From Chromera velia (lineage: Eukaryota; Sar; Chromeraceae), in contig JAHBMJ010004165.1 of assembly GCA_018398765.1 (NCBI GenBank), positions 1 through 64,000 on the forward strand: a stretch of 64,000 nt of DNA, given 5' to 3'. Below are positions 31,483 to 51,846 of this stretch, one piece after another. The position numbers and the translations under genes are program-made. The notes under the pieces are model-generated. The model saw only the letters and a program-made list of their open reading frames with translations, had not been told where the DNA came from and searched no databases. Position 1 is the stretch's first letter; each line of letters opens with the position of its first letter.

Positions 31483-32066
31483 GTACGTCACTCCTCTTTT
31501 CTCTTCATGCAGGAAGAGTAAGGCTGCTGCCCCTCGAGCGTAGTGCGTGTTAGTGCCCTCTCCATCCCTTTCTGTAGTGCCGCGTTGCTCTTGTGTACTC
31601 GCATGCATCGACCCCCCCCTGCGTAAATATATATATGTACACTAGCCTAGCCTGTCAAAAAGAGGCTGCTTTGACCTTTATGATAATTACACACGTGGGA
31701 AGTATGCGTAGGGAAGCGTACATCGATCAGATCATCCGTCCAGGGACAGTATTGAATATCCAACCATGCCGCGTGGTAGGCTTTGCTCTGCTTGAGCCTA
31801 ATGGGAACAGAGACCTTTCGCTTCGCACCAACCGGCCGGGCAGCACGTAGCGCTCTCGTAAGAGCCTTTCCCTATCCCCAGCCACTTATTATTTACGGCT
31901 CTTGGCATCTGACTGTCTGGTCCTGATACTCCAGCAAAGCGTGTCTGATCGTCTCTGAATCAAGGTCAGTCAATCACTTGTCATAACCAGACTAAATAGC
32001 CAGGCTGCCACCAGCTGTACGCAGCTGAGTCATGCTACTGATGTCACAGCGACGTGAGCCACAACG

Positions 32067-32342
32067 TCAGTCTCCACACTCGTCAAAAGCCACGTATAGT
32101 AGCTTGCAGATGAAGTTCATGTGCTTTTCGCGTTCTTCTTTTGTTTCCCTCGGATGAAGCTTCATGATCATACACATTCGAGTCTGGTGTTGAAGCAGTG
32201 CATGTTCTTCTTCCTGTTTTCTCCACTTCTCCCATGTTTTGACGTTCTCAGGCTTACCCGTATGGTCTCCGGGAGGGGACTTGGGCGATATCTGGTCGTG
32301 CAAGTCTATAAACGTCCTGGTCCCTCCATTTCCTTGTATCAC
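32067..32342 (-). CDS. unclassified frame 3 of the minus-strand cluster
   Basis: About 91 codons, charged, with TWEKWRKQEEEHALLQHQ and REKHMNFICKLLYVAFDECG, ending at TGA. It is in the same frame as the 32409-32870 protein just upstream. The family is not recognised. Confidence 0.35.
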   Translation of the reverse strand: MIQGNGGTRTFIDLHDQISPKSPPGDHTGKPENVKTWEKWRKQEEEHALLQHQTRMCMIMKLHPRETKEEREKHMNFICKLLYVAFDECGD

Positions 32343-32408
32343 GCTTCTTTTCAGTAAATTTATAAACCTGATGGGATGAGAAACGGTATACAGGTTTTAG
32401 AGGAGCTG

Positions 32409-32870
32409 TCAGATCTCTGCATTCTTTTTGAGAAAAAGGAGGAGGTCGCGTAAACTAGTTGTGTGTACCAAGGCGTCCGAGTCGACTTTCAGCGGGTGCA
32501 GTAAGAAACTGAGTGTCTTTTCTATCCTTTCACGCAATTTTTGGTAGAATTTTTCACCGATAACAGTTAGACGGTTATCCTGGATCCACACTTTTGTCCC
32601 TCTAGCGGTATATCGTATGATCTGCCAGAATTCCCAGGGATCAACGTGTGTGTCTCTATTGTTGATGGATTTCCATATGTGGGATTGCATGGGGGTTGGA
32701 ATGTACACAATGTTTGGGTGTCCATGCGTATTGGAAAAAACACCTCCATTTAAGGTTAAGAGGTCTTTGAGTGGAAGGAGTGCTAAAAGCAGCCCGTTGT
32801 CGCGGTCCAAAGCATTCAGTAAGTGGTCTACTTCGAAGTCAACTGGCTCGAAGGCAGTGTAGCTCGGCAT
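32409..32870 (-). CDS. unclassified 153-residue protein of the minus-strand cluster
   Basis: Starts MPSYTAFEPVDFEVDHLLNA and ends at TGA. It looks globular and well mixed, with HVDPWEFWQIIRYTARGTKV followed by an amphipathic helix-rich end (FYQKLRERIEKTLSFLL). The quality of the sequence suggests a real protein. I cannot name a family. Confidence 0.45.
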   Translation of the reverse strand: MPSYTAFEPVDFEVDHLLNALDRDNGLLLALLPLKDLLTLNGGVFSNTHGHPNIVYIPTPMQSHIWKSINNRDTHVDPWEFWQIIRYTARGTKVWIQDNRLTVIGEKFYQKLRERIEKTLSFLLHPLKVDSDALVHTTSLRDLLLFLKKNAEI

Positions 32871-32926
32871 TTTGATCCGCAGCGCGTTTATGACTCCGTC
32901 AGGCCAAGTTTAGACATAGAAGTATG

Positions 32927-34560
32927 TCAGTCTGGCTGCTCATCTTCAGATGCTCGATGCAGCAGACGATATACGCCTCCCTTGTTAGTGAGGTAGGATA
33001 ACTTCCGCTGCAGCAATGAGTCGCTTTCTTGTGATACGTACTTATGCAGTATCTCTTCTTTGGTCTGCTGCAGGTGCTTAACTGGAGACGGCGTCACCGT
33101 AGCATCATCTGTGATAACCGATAAGCCGAGCTCTTCTGTCCAGCTTCCGATTGGGCCTTTCGCACTCTTGCAGGGCCGTGTTGGAATGAATTCGATTTTC
33201 TTTTCGTGGTCGGCCTGTAGTACGGCCGATTCAGAAGTTGAGTCAGACCTGGCAGTGCAGCTCTCTGCTCTCTCGTCAGTCTGTTCTTGGAATGCCGATG
33301 ACACCAAACTTCTTGGTGTCGTGTCTCCTGTTTAATCGGTAAGGGAAGACTGTCCGCGATGAAGTGGCATGGCTTTATCTAGACATCTGCTGGTAGTGTC
33401 GTCGCTAGGCAATTTATTTGGGCTCTCAACCACTTCGGCTGCTGCCGTCATGTCTTTTCTAGTGTCTTTTTCACAAGCCTGATAGTCCCTTCTTTTGCGA
33501 CTCAAGATTGAAGCTCCTTCAGTCTGAAAGATAAGCAGGTCTGCTTCAAAAGAAGCTTCTGCTTTTTCCATCGTATCGTACTGATATTTTTTGGATCCCT
33601 TCTCTGTTTTTCCTTCAGGTAGCACTTCAGGCTGCTCCGTTGCCGCTACCGCCAAGGAAGACCCACATCTTGGAAGACCGGAGTTGTTGTCGGCCAGCAT
33701 ATCGTAATCGTTTTCCCCCCTGGACGGCAACAGGTCTGACATCGCTTCGGTCTCCTCTCTTTCTAACAGTGTGCTGAAAGAAGTTCCTCGCAAAACATCA
33801 GCGGCTCCAGACAACGTGTGCAGAAAAGCATTCGAGTCGTCATCGGTGTCCGTCTGAATTTCTGCTTCTTTTGTGGATGGTTTTTTTGTTTACGTGCCTG
33901 CCTCCATAGCAAGAGAGACAGTCGGTAGCAGAGTGAGTTTCAGGAGGTTGTTGATGTCCGTTCTTCTATCGGCTGTTGCCGGTCTTCCGACCTTAACTTG
34001 AGGTAACATCTTCGTCTGGCAGCTTTCTGTTTTCTTCTTTCCGTGAACTGCATTACTAAACGTGACCGCCAAAATAGCCTCAGTGTCGTCCTCTGCTGGC
34101 ACTGCAGGAGCACTGTACGGTGACCGTGACGGCGCTTTATGTAAAAGAGGCTCCAAGGGGTGCCTGTCGTTCCTGGAGAAAACAACCGTAACTGTCTCGC
34201 CCATTGGCTCGAGAGGACAAACCCTGGGCGCTAGAGGAGCTAGAGCTTGTTCTGACCACTGCTGTTAGCAATGCTGCAGAAATTAGGAAAACATTTCTTA
34301 CACTTGCTGCAGAAGCTCATCTTTAAGGTCAGCTATCTGCTTTTGCGTGTGGACCATGTTATCTTAGTTTTCAAGCAGCTGGACCAGTCTCTGGTCTTTC
34401 TGGCAAAGCTCTCTCTCGAGGTCTTCAATCCTCTGCGGGCACGATCAAAGGTATTGGTTGAGATACCTGAAGTCTTTACACTGTTTGCTACAGTGTTTGC
34501 ATACGTTGGACTGAGCCAACGGAGTTGTTATAATCGCACCTGCTGCTGTACTCATCGTTT
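32927..34560 (-). CDS. long single frame interrupted mainly by TAA codons
   Basis: One reading frame of about 544 codons runs from an ATG at 34560 to a TGA at 32927 without a frame shift. I count seven internal stop codons, six of them TAA and one TGA. The N-terminal 30 residues contain CKHCSKQC. A coiled-coil segment follows (RIEDLERELCQKDQRLVQLL), then an acidic, Ser/Thr-rich middle and a C-terminal part (IGSWTEELGLSVITDDATVT, LLQRKLSYLTNKGGVYRLLH). A random frame of this length would hold about 25 stops spread over all three codons. It may be a decayed gene or mobile-element ORF, a set of short-intron exons, or a gene read with TAA as sense. It is unclassified. Confidence 0.4.
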
Positions 34561-34639
34561 TGTTCCTTTTTTTTTTTGCTCCATGACGGTCACGTTTTTA
34601 GATCAGAAATGCATGTACAGGGCCTCACCTTGTTGGACG

Positions 34640-35660
34640 ACCCCTACTAGATCCTTTCCAAACCCAATCACCCTGTCATTCTGACCCGCTCCCCCTGCCA
34701 CACAGATCTTCCGAACACCCCCGCCAGACCCTTTTGAGACCTGCTCCCCCCTGCCGCACAGATCTTCGAATCTGAAGACTCCTGCCAGACCCCTTTAAGA
34801 CCCGCCCCCGATCTTCCGAAGACCCCTGCCAGACCCCTTTGAGACCCGCCTCCCCCTGCCACACAGATCTTCCAAAGACCCCTGCGAGACCCCTGCCAGA
34901 CCCGCCCCCCCTGCTATACAGATCTTCCGAAGACCCCTGCCAGACCCGCCCCCCCTGCTACACAGATCTTCCGAAGACCCTTGCTAGACCCCTTTCAGAC
35001 CCGCCCCTCTTGCCACACAGATCTTCTGAAGACCCCTGCCAAATCTTTTCCAAACCCAACCACGGTGACACCCTGTCATTCTGACCTGCTCCCCCTGCTA
35101 CACAAATCTTCCGAAGACCCCTGCCAGACCCCTTTGAGACCCGCCTCCCCTGTCACACAGATCTTCCGAAGACCCCTGTCAGACCCCTGCCAGACCCGCC
35201 CCCCCTGCTACATAAATCTTCCAAAGACCCCTGCCAGACCCCTTCCAGACCCGCCCCCCCTGCCAAACAGATCTTCCAAAGACCCTTGCCAGATCTTTTC
35301 CAAACCCAGCCACCCTGTCGTTCTCACCCGCTGCCCCTGCCGCATAGATCTTCCAAAGACCCCTGCCAGACCCTTTTGAGACCCGCTGCACAGATCTTTC
35401 GAAGACCCCTTTGAGGCCCGCCCCCCCTGTCACACAGATCTTCCGAAGACCCCTGTCAGACCCCTTTGAGACCCGCCCCCCCTGCCGTACAGATCTTCCG
35501 AAGATCCCTGCCAGACTCGCCCCCCCTGCCGCACAGATCTTCCGAAGACCCCTGCCTGACCCGTTTTAGACCCACCTACCCTGTCGTTCTGACCCGTCTT
35601 ACCGCATCTTCGATAGACCCCCTAACGTTGCCCGCCAAATCTTCCACAGACCCCCCACAT
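34640..35660 (+). repeat. minisatellite with AGATCTTCC core
   Basis: About 16-18 imperfect copies of a roughly 45-60-bp unit built from CAGATCTTCCGAAGACCCCTGCCAG-type and CCCTTTGAGACCCGCC blocks. Some copies lack one block, so the period varies. Open frames through it are repeat artefacts. Confidence 0.9.
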
Positions 35661-35807
35661 TGCCCGTCCGTACGTTTGCGTACGTTCATAAATTCAGACT
35701 CCTGGCTTTTCCCATCAAGATCAGAGCAGCAGCTGTATTCTACCGCGCTGCTCATCAATCGAAAGACCAAATGCAAGAAAGGAGTCTCTTGTGTTTTTTG
35801 TTTGCAG

Positions 35808-38130
35808 GTGTGAAGGTCCTGGTTAAGGCGCAAGTGGGATGTAGAGCTGCGGGACTAGGGTGCAGAGCGGGAGTCGAGGGTGCAGCAGGAGCGAGGTATA
35901 CAGTGGAGGCTGGGTGTCGAGCGCGAGTGGGGTGTGGAGTGAGACAGGGGTTACCATGGAACCAGGCTATAGACTTTGAGCAAGGTCGGGGCGCAAAGCG
36001 AGAGTGGGATGTAAGAAAGCAACGGGATGTAGAGCAGAAGTGGAGCACGTTGACAGGACTTCAATAGGTCTGTTTTCTTCATATACTGAGTCCGAAGTAG
36101 TCCAGAAAATGGTAAGGTTGTTGCGTGTCTATTCCGATTGAAGGTCGTGCATGGACAGTTTTAGCGTCTCTGCATCGATCCCGCCCCTCTCAGACTGCTT
36201 GTTTGCAGGTCTACCGCAGCATAATTAAGAACGGTCGTGCCAAGGTCCAACAGCTGTGTATCACGAACGCCTCTGCCGCAACAACTGCGTTAAATCTCCA
36301 AGGTACGTCTCACGTTCAGTGCTAAGCCTTGCCTTTGTATGCATGCGCCTGAGTAGACACGCACCTGGGTTCACACCTGGGCAGAGACTCTTTGGTAGGC
36401 CCGTTTGGTTTCGCTCTCTTGCATGAGTTGTCGGGTGCCATTTGCTTCCATTCGTTTTTCTAGATGTGGTGCGAAGCCTTCGGTCTCTTTCTTTCCGCAT
36501 GCTCCGTGCCGAGCCCCTGCACGCATGCTGACCGATCGAGACCTTGCGCTTTCTGTCTCCTGATCTTGTTTGCAGGGGTCTGGCAGAAGAGGGAGAGCGA
36601 ATCGGGAGTCAAGTTCTATAATATCAGAACTTCAATAGGTCTGTCGTGCTATCCATTCTTTTTCTACACTGGATACGGCCATCTACTCGTGAATGCAGAA
36701 TAGGGCAAGGTTTTTTAACGTCTGCCCAGAACGTCTAAGACGTTTCTTGGTGCTTCTACATTTTACCGGTCGACCCCTTTCTCAACGTTCTCTCTCTCGC
36801 AGACAGCGTGGCACAGATGGAAGATGAGCAGACGGCGGCCACTAGAGGATGAAAGTGCAACGTTGTAAAGGCCCGTCTGTTGCCACTCTCCCTCCGACAG
36901 AAGAACGGCCTAGAGAACGGCATTTTGACAGGTCTGTCTTCGTGTCCTCTCTCTACCTGGGCATGCAAGCTCAAGAAGTTGAGAAGTACAGCAAGGTCCT
37001 TTAGCTTTGGACCTAACCTATAAAAGGGGATCTGTTCTTTCCAAGTGTGCTCTCACTATCCCGTCTGGCTTTCTTGCAGGATCTGGGGGCTAGATCTGGG
37101 ATATCAAGGTCAGTGGCAAGTCTCTCTTGCGCTTGGTCATCCGGGCATATTGTCAAGAAGTGCAGAGGCAGTAGAGTACGTATGACAAGGTTCTTTAGCT
37201 TACTGTGACTAATTTCTATCTCTAGTACTGGTGGGTTTTCATTTCGCAGAAGCAGTAGAGTACTATAAGACTCTTTCGCTTCCTCCCTCTCATGGTCTTT
37301 CGATGGAGAGCTATCTTTGCAGGGGCCAAGAAGGGACGTTGGAGCACTTGGGAGCCAAAAGCCTCCCGGCGCAGTGGTGCTTGCATACATAGGTTGGTCC
37401 TCCTGCTTCTTCTGCATCGTGGGCCTAAATTAGTAGTAAGAGTACTTCCGGCTGAAAAATCTCGCATGGGTGGCAGTTAGAACTGAGGGAGATTAATTGC
37501 AGTGCTGCACACGCAGCTGTACGTATAGACGGGAGAGACTTTGATCCTGTTTCCAGCATCTGGGCGCATGAAGGTCGCTAGCATCGAGCGGTGCACGAAT
37601 AGGTCTCCACTGGTTCTCTTTGTTCTTGACAGAATTGGGCGGCAAGAGTCGATATGCGAATCTAGAGTATTTCAACGTCTGTATGGAATGGTATGGGTCG
37701 TTTTGCTGGCTTCCGTGAGGCAATCAAGCTCACAGCAATTCTTGCTTCTATATGTGTCGGTGGTCTTGGTGCACCTGCGAGGCAGACAGTCAGAGTCCAA
37801 GGAGTGCATGACAGCCCAGGTCTCCCTTTAACAGGAAGACAGTACGTCGGCTGGTCCTTCAGTCCGCTTTTGCAGCCTGGCCGAACAAACGCTCGAAAGA
37901 AGATGTGGAGTATACCCAGGCTCTTTAGCTTTCGCACGTATGATATAATAACGTTCCAGAGACAGACACCAAGGAGGCTAGCAAGGAGGTTATCTGTGAG
38001 ATCCAATACGTTTATCCGTTCCCTGTCAGCATTTCCTGAAAGAAAAGGTTCATCAGCTCTCTGGAACGAAATTGAAAAACAGCCCTCAATAACTGCCGCC
38101 GTTCTAGCAGTAAAAGGGAGGTTCCATTAG
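35808..38130 (+). other. series of exon-like modules
   Basis: Repeated TTTGCAG acceptor-like words (near 35807, 36210, 36576, 37080, 37322) alternate with donor-like ends. Two are nearly identical (ACTTCAATAG|GTCTGT near 36066 and 36640), and others read GACAG|GTCTGT, ATAG|GTTGGT and ATAG|GTCTCC. Between modules a degenerate CAAGGTTCTTTAGCTT-like word recurs. One module (36211-36302) translates cleanly as VYRSIIKNGRAKVQQLCITN... and ends at CAAG|GTACGT. The final open frame, 37693-38130, has a hydrophobic start (IKLTAILASICVGGLG). This could be the body of the gene whose signal-peptide exon is at 31392, or a repeat family that carries splice-like borders. Confidence 0.35.
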
Positions 38131-38929
38131 TTTCTGCACAGACTGGCTGCCAGGTACGTCTAGTTCTGTGTGATCCCCTTTCCTTTGCCCGCCTCCTTGC
38201 TTCCTTCGCTCTCTCTGGCTTGCTCGAGGAAAGAAGTATAAGTCAGTAGCGAGAGTCTCCCTTCAGTCAGTCGTCAGTCATCGCATGTACTACGTCCCTG
38301 AATGAAGTATGTGTCATCGCATGTGAATGAGATGAGGTTCCAAGACCGAGTCAGTGTCTGCAGGAGGGCGCAAGGATGTATCGTTTGATATCTGTCTTTG
38401 AGGGGTGAGGTGGAGGTAGGTGTTAGGGTGTCCACAGTGTTGCAAGACCTTCATGATCTCATCGCACAGGCATCGAATGGTTTTGTTATGATCGCACGTT
38501 TCAATGTGGGGCAACTATGATACGAATTGGTACATCTCTAAAAACAGACCGTAACTGTACGTGCATGTAGGTTCTTGTACCAAGGTCTCAGCCTTCTCAA
38601 ACTGTGAAATTGTAGCGATGGCAGAGGCAGGAACAAGACTGCATCGCCTCACCAGATTGGATGTTCGTGGTCATTCAGCCTCAGTGATCGAGTGGTCATG
38701 CACGAACTAGTGCGTAAAAGTAGAAGTGTCACGGTCGTATCATATCTCGTCTAATACTAAAGACATTTAAACACTCTTTTCCTACTAATGCATGATGCAT
38801 GCATGTCGTAGTGACGTTGACTGATCAGTTTATTTAATTGTCTTCAAGTTATCATTTATCACTCACTTATCACTTCCAGTTAAAGTAGCTAGTGAAGTAG
38901 ACTTAGGTTCTTCCTGGCAGTCTCCCTAG
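38131..38929. other. gene-free stretch
   Basis: No coding frame, domain or repeat structure that I can support. Confidence 0.45.
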
Positions 38930-39510
38930 AAATCTTAAAGAAATTATAAAGAAATATTCTAGAAATCTGATAGAAATCAGAAAAAAAAAAATGATAAAAA
39001 CATGATAGAATTAAATGTCATAGAAATTTTATTATAGAAATCATGCTCTAATTTCTAGTATAACTTCCCTGAACCTAACTACCACTTGAAAGTTCAAGCC
39101 GCATTTTTCAAGTAAGTTGGATAAGCTTGAAAGTCCGCGCCGTAGGCGCGGAGCATTTACGGTCTCTTGAAAGCCAAAGCCGCATATCTGGACGGTCTCT
39201 TGAAAAACGATGCCGCAGATAGAGATCATCTTGATTAGATTTTTTCAAGTGGCACTTAGGTTCAGGGAGGTTCTAATACAGAGTATTAGAATTTCTATAA
39301 TACATAGAAATTCTACACATATTTCTATATATATTTCTATTGGGATAGATCGAAATGTGATAGAAATAACGAGAGAAATAAATAGAAATTGATAGAAATC
39401 TAGGTGCGTAATCAATCAATCCATAGAAAATTGGAACTCTTGAAATCGATAGAAATCATCTCTTCAAGAAATCTGATAGAAATCGGTAGAAATCTCATAG
39501 AAATCATATT
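38930..39510. repeat. AGAAAT-rich block surrounding a foldback element
   Basis: The words TAGAAAT and ATAGAAATC recur many times on both sides of the inverted repeat at 39053-39283, partly in opposite orientation. Confidence 0.6.
39053..39283. repeat. MITE-like foldback element
   Basis: Inverted arms of about 40 bp: CTTCCCTGAACCTAACTACC near 39064 and its imperfect complement GGCACTTAGGTTCAGGGAGG near 39251, both continuing into CACTTGAAA/TTTCAAGTG. The interior holds three degenerate copies of a CTTGAAAG...GCCGC word and a small GC hairpin (CGCGCC GTA GGCGCG, near 39139). It codes for no protein. It is a small nonautonomous DNA element or a foldback repeat. Confidence 0.6.
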
Positions 39511-40136
39511 TCTAATAATATAATGCCCACTGGCAGGATGAAGGGTTGAAAGGAACCGGGGGGGAACGAAAAACACCGAAAGAAAGACAGAACGCGATGA
39601 AAAACTGAAGAACGACACCGAAAAAAACAAATCGAGAAAGCGACAGGGGGGGGAAAGCGAGAGAAAAAGATCAGCCAGTCAGAAGAAAGAGGAGAAAGCA
39701 ACCTAGGAGTGCAATGGTATTTGCATGCAGAGGGTGAACTCATATCAAAGAGAGAGGGGAAGACAGACGGACACAAAGACAAACAAGCACGGATGCAGGC
39801 AGAAAGTGTGTAACAGAGTCATCCCCCTTCCACTCGAACCCAATTGAGTGGCATGAAAGGTAAGAGACTCAGTGGTGAGTAAATGATCGAATGGATGGAT
39901 GAATAAATGAAGAAAAGAAGGAACGATGTCGATGCCAGAAGAACGCCCAAAAGCAAAGCAAGAGTGGCCAACTGGAAGACGTACCTTTTGAAGGAGAAAC
40001 AAGAACGACAGGGATTAGAAATGCGGAAAAAGGTAGGGTGGAATGTGCACACACACGCTTACGCACAAACAAACACAAATACAGGAAAAAAAGGGACAGT
40101 GAAGAAAGGAAGGGGGGGCCACAAACAAACAAACAA

Positions 40137-40180
40137 ACAAAGAAAGAAAGAAAGAAAAGAAAAGAAAAGAAAAGAAAGAA

Positions 40181-40220
<40 letters not shown>

Positions 40221-40221
40221 A

Positions 40222-40269
<48 letters not shown>

Positions 40270-40390
40270 AGGAAAGAAGGAAAGAAGGAAAGAAGGAAAG
40301 AAGGAAAGAAGGAAAGAAGGAAAGAAGGAAAGAAGGAAAGGAAAGAAGGAAAGAAAGAAAGAAAGAAAGAAAGAAAAGAAAGAAAGAAAG
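40137..40390 (+). repeat. (AAAG)n/(AAGG)n microsatellite
   Basis: A purine repeat about 400 bp beyond the 3' end of LSm5. The long frames on both strands through it are artefacts. Confidence 0.95.
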
Positions 40391-40778
40391 CGAGGAGGGG
40401 AGGGAAAACAAAGACGAGGGAGGAGATGGTGGCAGGAGGGCTTTGAGGAAGCCAGGCTGGAAGGACGTATGAATGAAGTGTGCGTTCAAATTGTTTAACA
40501 CTGGATGCGATTGGTCTCTCACATGTCTTCTTTTCCTTTGTTATCACGCTTCTCCTTTTCCTTCTCCTTGCCGTCTACCCACCACTAGAGATCACGACCC
40601 TCTCTCCCATCCTTACCGTCGCTCTCTCCGTGCAACTTCCCCCCTTACACCTTGATTGTTCCGATATGGACCCTTCATTTAATTTGCCACAGCACAAATT
40701 CGCTCTCGTCAGTTCCATTTTGCCCGCCCCACAATCCATTTTGCCGAACCTTTTGTGCAACGTACCTACCCCCCCCTC

Positions 40779-41054
40779 TCATGCGTCCTCCGGATCCCCC
40801 CCTGGCACCAGCAGAGCGATGTTGTTTCCATTTAACAATATGCTCTCCAGCTCCGTCACCTTCCTCCCCTGCTCGGTGAATGTGTACTCCTTCACGTCAT
40901 CAAGCACCATGTTCACGTAGTCGTCAAATCCCCGCAAAGTTCCCACAAGCTCCTTGTCACCTCGCATGATCACCCATATGCGTGACCCCACGCACTTGTC
41001 AATTAAGGCAAGGGGGAGGTACGAGGCAGTACCCGTGATTGTTCCGCCAGACAT
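40779..41054 (-). CDS. LSM5: U6 snRNA-associated Sm-like protein LSm5
   Basis: 91 residues, single exon, TGA stop, the usual length of LSm5. LSm5 is a subunit of the LSm2-8 ring that binds the 3' end of U6 snRNA in the nucleus and of the LSm1-7 ring in cytoplasmic mRNA decay. The Sm1 motif covers about residues 20-55 ([32 protein letters not shown]) and the Sm2 motif about 70-86 ([18 protein letters not shown]). The LNGNNI Sm2 core and LVPGG end are LSm5 hallmarks that separate it from other LSm and Sm paralogues. The family start [12 protein letters not shown] is intact. The ATG at 41054 is the only upstream Met and gives a normal length. There are no introns, unlike the neighbouring ciliary gene, which is coded divergently to its right. 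Confidence 0.94.
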   Translation of the reverse strand: MSGGTITGTASYLPLALIDKCVGSRIWVIMRGDKELVGTLRGFDDYVNMVLDDVKEYTFTEQGRKVTELESILLNGNNIALLVPGGDPEDA

Positions 41055-42110
41055 CGTTCGTTCTTCACTAAGCTTCGTCTCTCCAGAAAGGGAAGGTTGC
41101 CTCTGTTTGTCTGTCTGTCAGTTTGTCACTCTCTCTTTCTCTCTGTGTGTCCTTCCTTTGATCTCCTGCCTTGTCTTCTGTGTTTGCCAACCTCAGGGCA
41201 ATCGGTCAGGTGCGTTGATCAGCAGACTGAACTCTGTCAGTTAAGAGACGGAGACGTAACGGCAGAGAAGAAATGGGAAATCCCAGAGAATCCCTTTGTG
41301 TCTGGAGAGGGGACTCCTTGCACAGGGAATGGTATAGCAAAGAGGATCTCTGTACAAAGAAGGACTGCGCAGAGAAACTGCAAAAGGGGGCAAATAATGC
41401 AAGACCGTCAGAAACTCGTTCTTTCGCAGAGGCTAAACAAAACCGGCCTGGCAGACCGCCTGATTCGAGGGACAAACGATAACAATGCAACTCACCGAGC
41501 TCTACCTGGGCTACGAAAACTCAAAAACTGCTTCTGCTGCGTCGATCGAGAACCCAACTGTCCATGCAGTGAGTCTGCTATAGCTTAAATTTGGAGAGCA
41601 CATGAGAGCACCAAAGTATGTACGTGTCAATTCTTGTGCCATGAATGAGGAGACGGCCGGCCGAAACGCGCGGCGCCGCGCCGCGCCAGTTGCAGCAATG
41701 ATGCCCGGCGCCATGCATGCACCGATCCCACCGCCACCAGATGACTCCCTGGTGTTGCAAATGTTGCATTTTGCGTCGATCTGTATTGATTTGCCGGCCC
41801 ATACATGCATTAATTTCATTCATGCCTGCATGCAGTTTACGTATATATACAGCAACCAAAGAGTGTCGCCTTCGAAGTTTCCAGTTGGTGTTCAACTTCC
41901 TCTAACAGTTGCCTTCTAGACGACAGCGGAGAAAGTAACGTACTTTGATACAAACGTACAAACAAGGACAGAAAACGCACGTGGTATGCATGAGTCCTCA
42001 GCAAGAAGAGCATTTGAACTGGTGCTCTAGATAGAAACCAATTCGTCGACCAATCAACAGTAACAGCAGAGTCACAAGGACGTGAAAGGAGGACCGCGTA
42101 GAACCGCAAG
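41055..42110. other. region between LSm5 and the ciliary gene
   Basis: It should hold the promoter of LSm5 and perhaps that of the plus-strand gene to the right. TGCATGCA words occur near 41710-41720 and 41830. No supported exon, although the frames around 41600-41900 overlap on both strands. Confidence 0.35.

Positions 42111-51846
<9,736 letters not shown>

Noticed and set aside
34640-35660. CRISPR-like regular repeats
   Set aside because: No constant repeat with unique spacers; units are contiguous and diverge, as in a minisatellite of a eukaryotic genome.
40038-40547. Lys/Glu-rich and Phe/Leu/Ser-rich frames
   Set aside because: Translations of the AAAG microsatellite.
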